Origin: Casuarius casuarius
Lineage: Eukaryota; Chordata; Aves; Casuariiformes; Casuariidae
Assembly (NCBI GenBank): GCA_003342895.1
Contig: PTFA01000028.1
Span: forward strand, 2,544,091 to 2,608,090
DNA: 64,000 nucleotides
Direction of reading: 5' to 3'
A model generated the notes under the pieces. The model made no database searches. It was not told the DNA's origin and worked only from the letters and a program-made list of their open reading frames with translations. This document shows, piece after piece, positions 62,201 through 64,000 of the stretch; within the stretch, counting starts at the first letter, position 1, and each line of letters starts with the position of its first letter. The position numbers and the translations under genes are program-made.

Positions 62201-64000
62201 TCAGCACTAGATTGTGTCTTCCTAAGCCACTGCACTGAGTATCACCCTTCCAGACTGGTCAGTCTGTTTTGTTTTTTCCCAGAGTACTTATAGCTCACAG
62301 TTTCTTTTTTTTTTTGACTCCTGGTCTGAAACCACGATTTGATGTACAATGGGAAAAAGTAGTGTAAACTGGCAGTCCTGCAAGGAAAAAACAGTGCCAA
62401 ATGGACATGGAGACTGAATTTATCTCATAGGATCTTCCACACAGGAACAGGGCCCAGTTCATCAAAAGTATATGAGCACGTTCCTACATGGCAAAGAGCC
62501 TCCAGAAGAGATTTTGATGAGCAATCATAAACCAAAGTTGTTTAGATTCACTTTGAACTGCATATTTACAGGAGCAAGGAAGTTTAGATCGTCTGCTGCA
62601 AAGTGCATTTGGCTGGGCTGGAGAAAACATCATTATGCTCTGTGTTACTACTCTGAAACATTATTGACTTCAGCATAAAAGCAGCTATAAATTTCAGTAG
62701 GAGCTTTCTTTACGAATCAGAACTACACTGTTGCACCATTTGGTGCAGCTCCTTCAGAACTCTTCAGTGTTTTTGTTTAAAACAAAAATAAACAAGGAAG
62801 CATGGGTTCAGGCCTTTAAAAGCTACAGAGATGTTCACTCTTCAGAGAAAAATCTAACACAGCTCCAGGCTGCAGCTGGATGAGGAAACAGAAGGGACAA
62901 CTATTTGCTACTCGCTCACTTCAGATAGTCTGTGCTTAGCTGTGATTAGACACATAGGAAAGCCTCATGTTTTCTTTTGCTGTGAGAAAAAGGTAAAGAA
63001 AACCGTGGCATGTGGTGAAGTAGAAAGGCTACTGCTGTGCTCCCTTTCCCTTGCATTCTTCTTCTTCTTTTTATTTTTTTCTTCATAAGAAGGGTGTTCC
63101 TTTCCTCAAAGAGAGAGGGAGAGGGAGAAAGACTGTAAACTGTCCAAAAGGACCGTGAGAAAACAGGAAGCTTTGAAAAGTACAAGAGAAAGCAAGATGA
63201 AATCTATTTGCAGGCGGTTCCCCAGGGACATGTGAGCCATTGTTAAGCAGCCTGTTCATACAGCTATATCCTTCCTTCTGCTGAGGAGGAGCCTGGTGCC
63301 AAAAGGCTGCTATCTGGTCATTGCCTTAACCCTCTGAATACCAGCCAGAGAGGCTTGCTCAAGTCTTTGAAGGACCCCACTAGACAGGCAAAGGATCTTC
63401 CGAATGCCAGCGCACGATTCCTGATTCTCCCTTTGCTGAAGCTGCGATCCTTGCTTGGTTCAGGGGTTCGTTAATATATTGATTCAAACCCATGAGGCAC
63501 AGGAGAAGCTGGTTCACTGGGCTTACTTGTTTCTGTTCTCTTTGGGACATTGGGTGGGGACAGAGAAGAAAAAAATAAGAAAAACAGGTGTTCCTGTAGA
63601 GCTTTGCTGTCTGGAAAACATACTGTTGGCACCTCAGTGCGTGGCTTACACTATTGGCATCTCCAAGTTTTAATAGTCTGTCATCATCAAATCCTATCCT
63701 GAATACGAACTGCCAACTAATTGGCACATATCTCAAAAGCAGCACTGGTCCAGCTCAGCATCCAGAACGGCTGAACAAATGATTGAGTTTCTTTTCTGAA
63801 ATTTCAGAGGTCGGAGGAGGACTTTGTCCAAATAGGAACAAAAACATGAGTTTGCAGGTATTCTCAAAGAATCAAAGTCCCCAGCAGACCTGACATGGGA
63901 ATACCCACATATTTCAATACTAGAAATTATTTACCTGTATAGAATAACATAAGCACTAGTATACAAAATAGCGTTTTACTAGGACATAAATTAAAGTGAA
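59272..64000 (-). other. ZNF366: ZNF366 intron (partial, runs off right edge)
   Basis: No CxxC...HxxxH pattern was found on the minus strand, so the preceding zinc-finger exon lies beyond the window. A perfect 14-base tandem duplication occurs at 62141-62168. The 200-codon minus-strand open frame at 61425-62027 has no domain and no splice logic and is treated as chance. Confidence 0.75.
62141..62168. repeat. 14-base perfect tandem duplication
   Basis: GGTGAACTGGACTT occurs twice in direct succession within the ZNF366 intron. Confidence 0.9.

Noticed and set aside
1..64000. CRISPR arrays, operons, prophage or bacterial defence systems
   Set aside because: Split genes, GT-AG introns, CpG islands and CR1 repeats show vertebrate nuclear DNA; no regularly spaced direct repeats were seen.
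1..64000. Endogenous retroviral copies
   Set aside because: No paired long terminal repeats, primer-binding site or retroviral gene fragments were recognised; all retroelement traces fit CR1.
1..64000. tRNA, rRNA or known small RNA genes
   Set aside because: No cloverleaf with A and B boxes or other recognisable RNA gene was found by eye; a covariance-model scan would be needed to exclude small RNAs in introns.

Overview
This is a vertebrate nuclear window, most likely from a bird. It has split genes with GT-AG introns, CpG-island promoters, a low density of repeats, and the only recognisable interspersed repeats are CR1 LINEs with the avian-type 3' end (TTCTGTGATTCT repeats). Three genes known as neighbours on human 5q13 are recognised from their exons: MRPS27 (minus strand, left), PTCD2 (plus strand) and ZNF366 (minus strand, right). 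The order and orientations match the human locus, which supports each call. No complete gene lies in the window except possibly PTCD2, whose first exon is unresolved.

Left part, 1-5.8 kb: the 5' end of MRPS27 (small-subunit mitochondrial ribosomal protein with PPR-type helices). Exon 2 (3581-3658) is clear, exon 1 is only tentatively visible beside a 521-base assembly gap (5133-5653), and the first 3.6 kb reads as intron. MRPS27 and PTCD2 are head to head and appear to share a GC-rich bidirectional promoter, most of it lost in the gap. A ZNF143/THAP11-like element survives at 5659-5679.

5.8-19.85 kb: PTCD2 (mitochondrial PPR-domain protein linked to cytochrome b mRNA maturation). Nine consecutive coding exons (2-10) can be placed to the base, with compatible phases, canonical splice sites and no internal stop, ending at 19769. 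A poly(A) signal follows at 19818-19823.

19.85-55.8 kb: about 36 kb of intergenic DNA between the tail-to-tail genes PTCD2 and ZNF366. It holds two internally deleted CR1 copies on the plus strand (about 24.7-26.9 kb and 37.95-38.9 kb), one CR1 3' part on the minus strand (35.56-36.3 kb), a short CR1 end (29.77 kb), simple repeats, and an unexplained CpG-rich island at about 45.84-47.14 kb with no recognised gene.

55.8-64 kb: the 3' end of ZNF366 (DC-SCRIPT, a C2H2 zinc-finger corepressor). The last coding exon (55953-56488) carries two CtBP-binding PxDLS motifs. The preceding exon (59097-59271) carries most of one zinc finger and all of another. The rest up to 64000 reads as intron, and the main zinc-finger exons lie beyond the right edge.

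I found no novel multi-gene system. The points most worth a second look are the paired mitochondrial PPR genes with a gap in their shared promoter, the orphan CpG island, and the decayed CR1 copy that still shows its ORF1 esterase domain.
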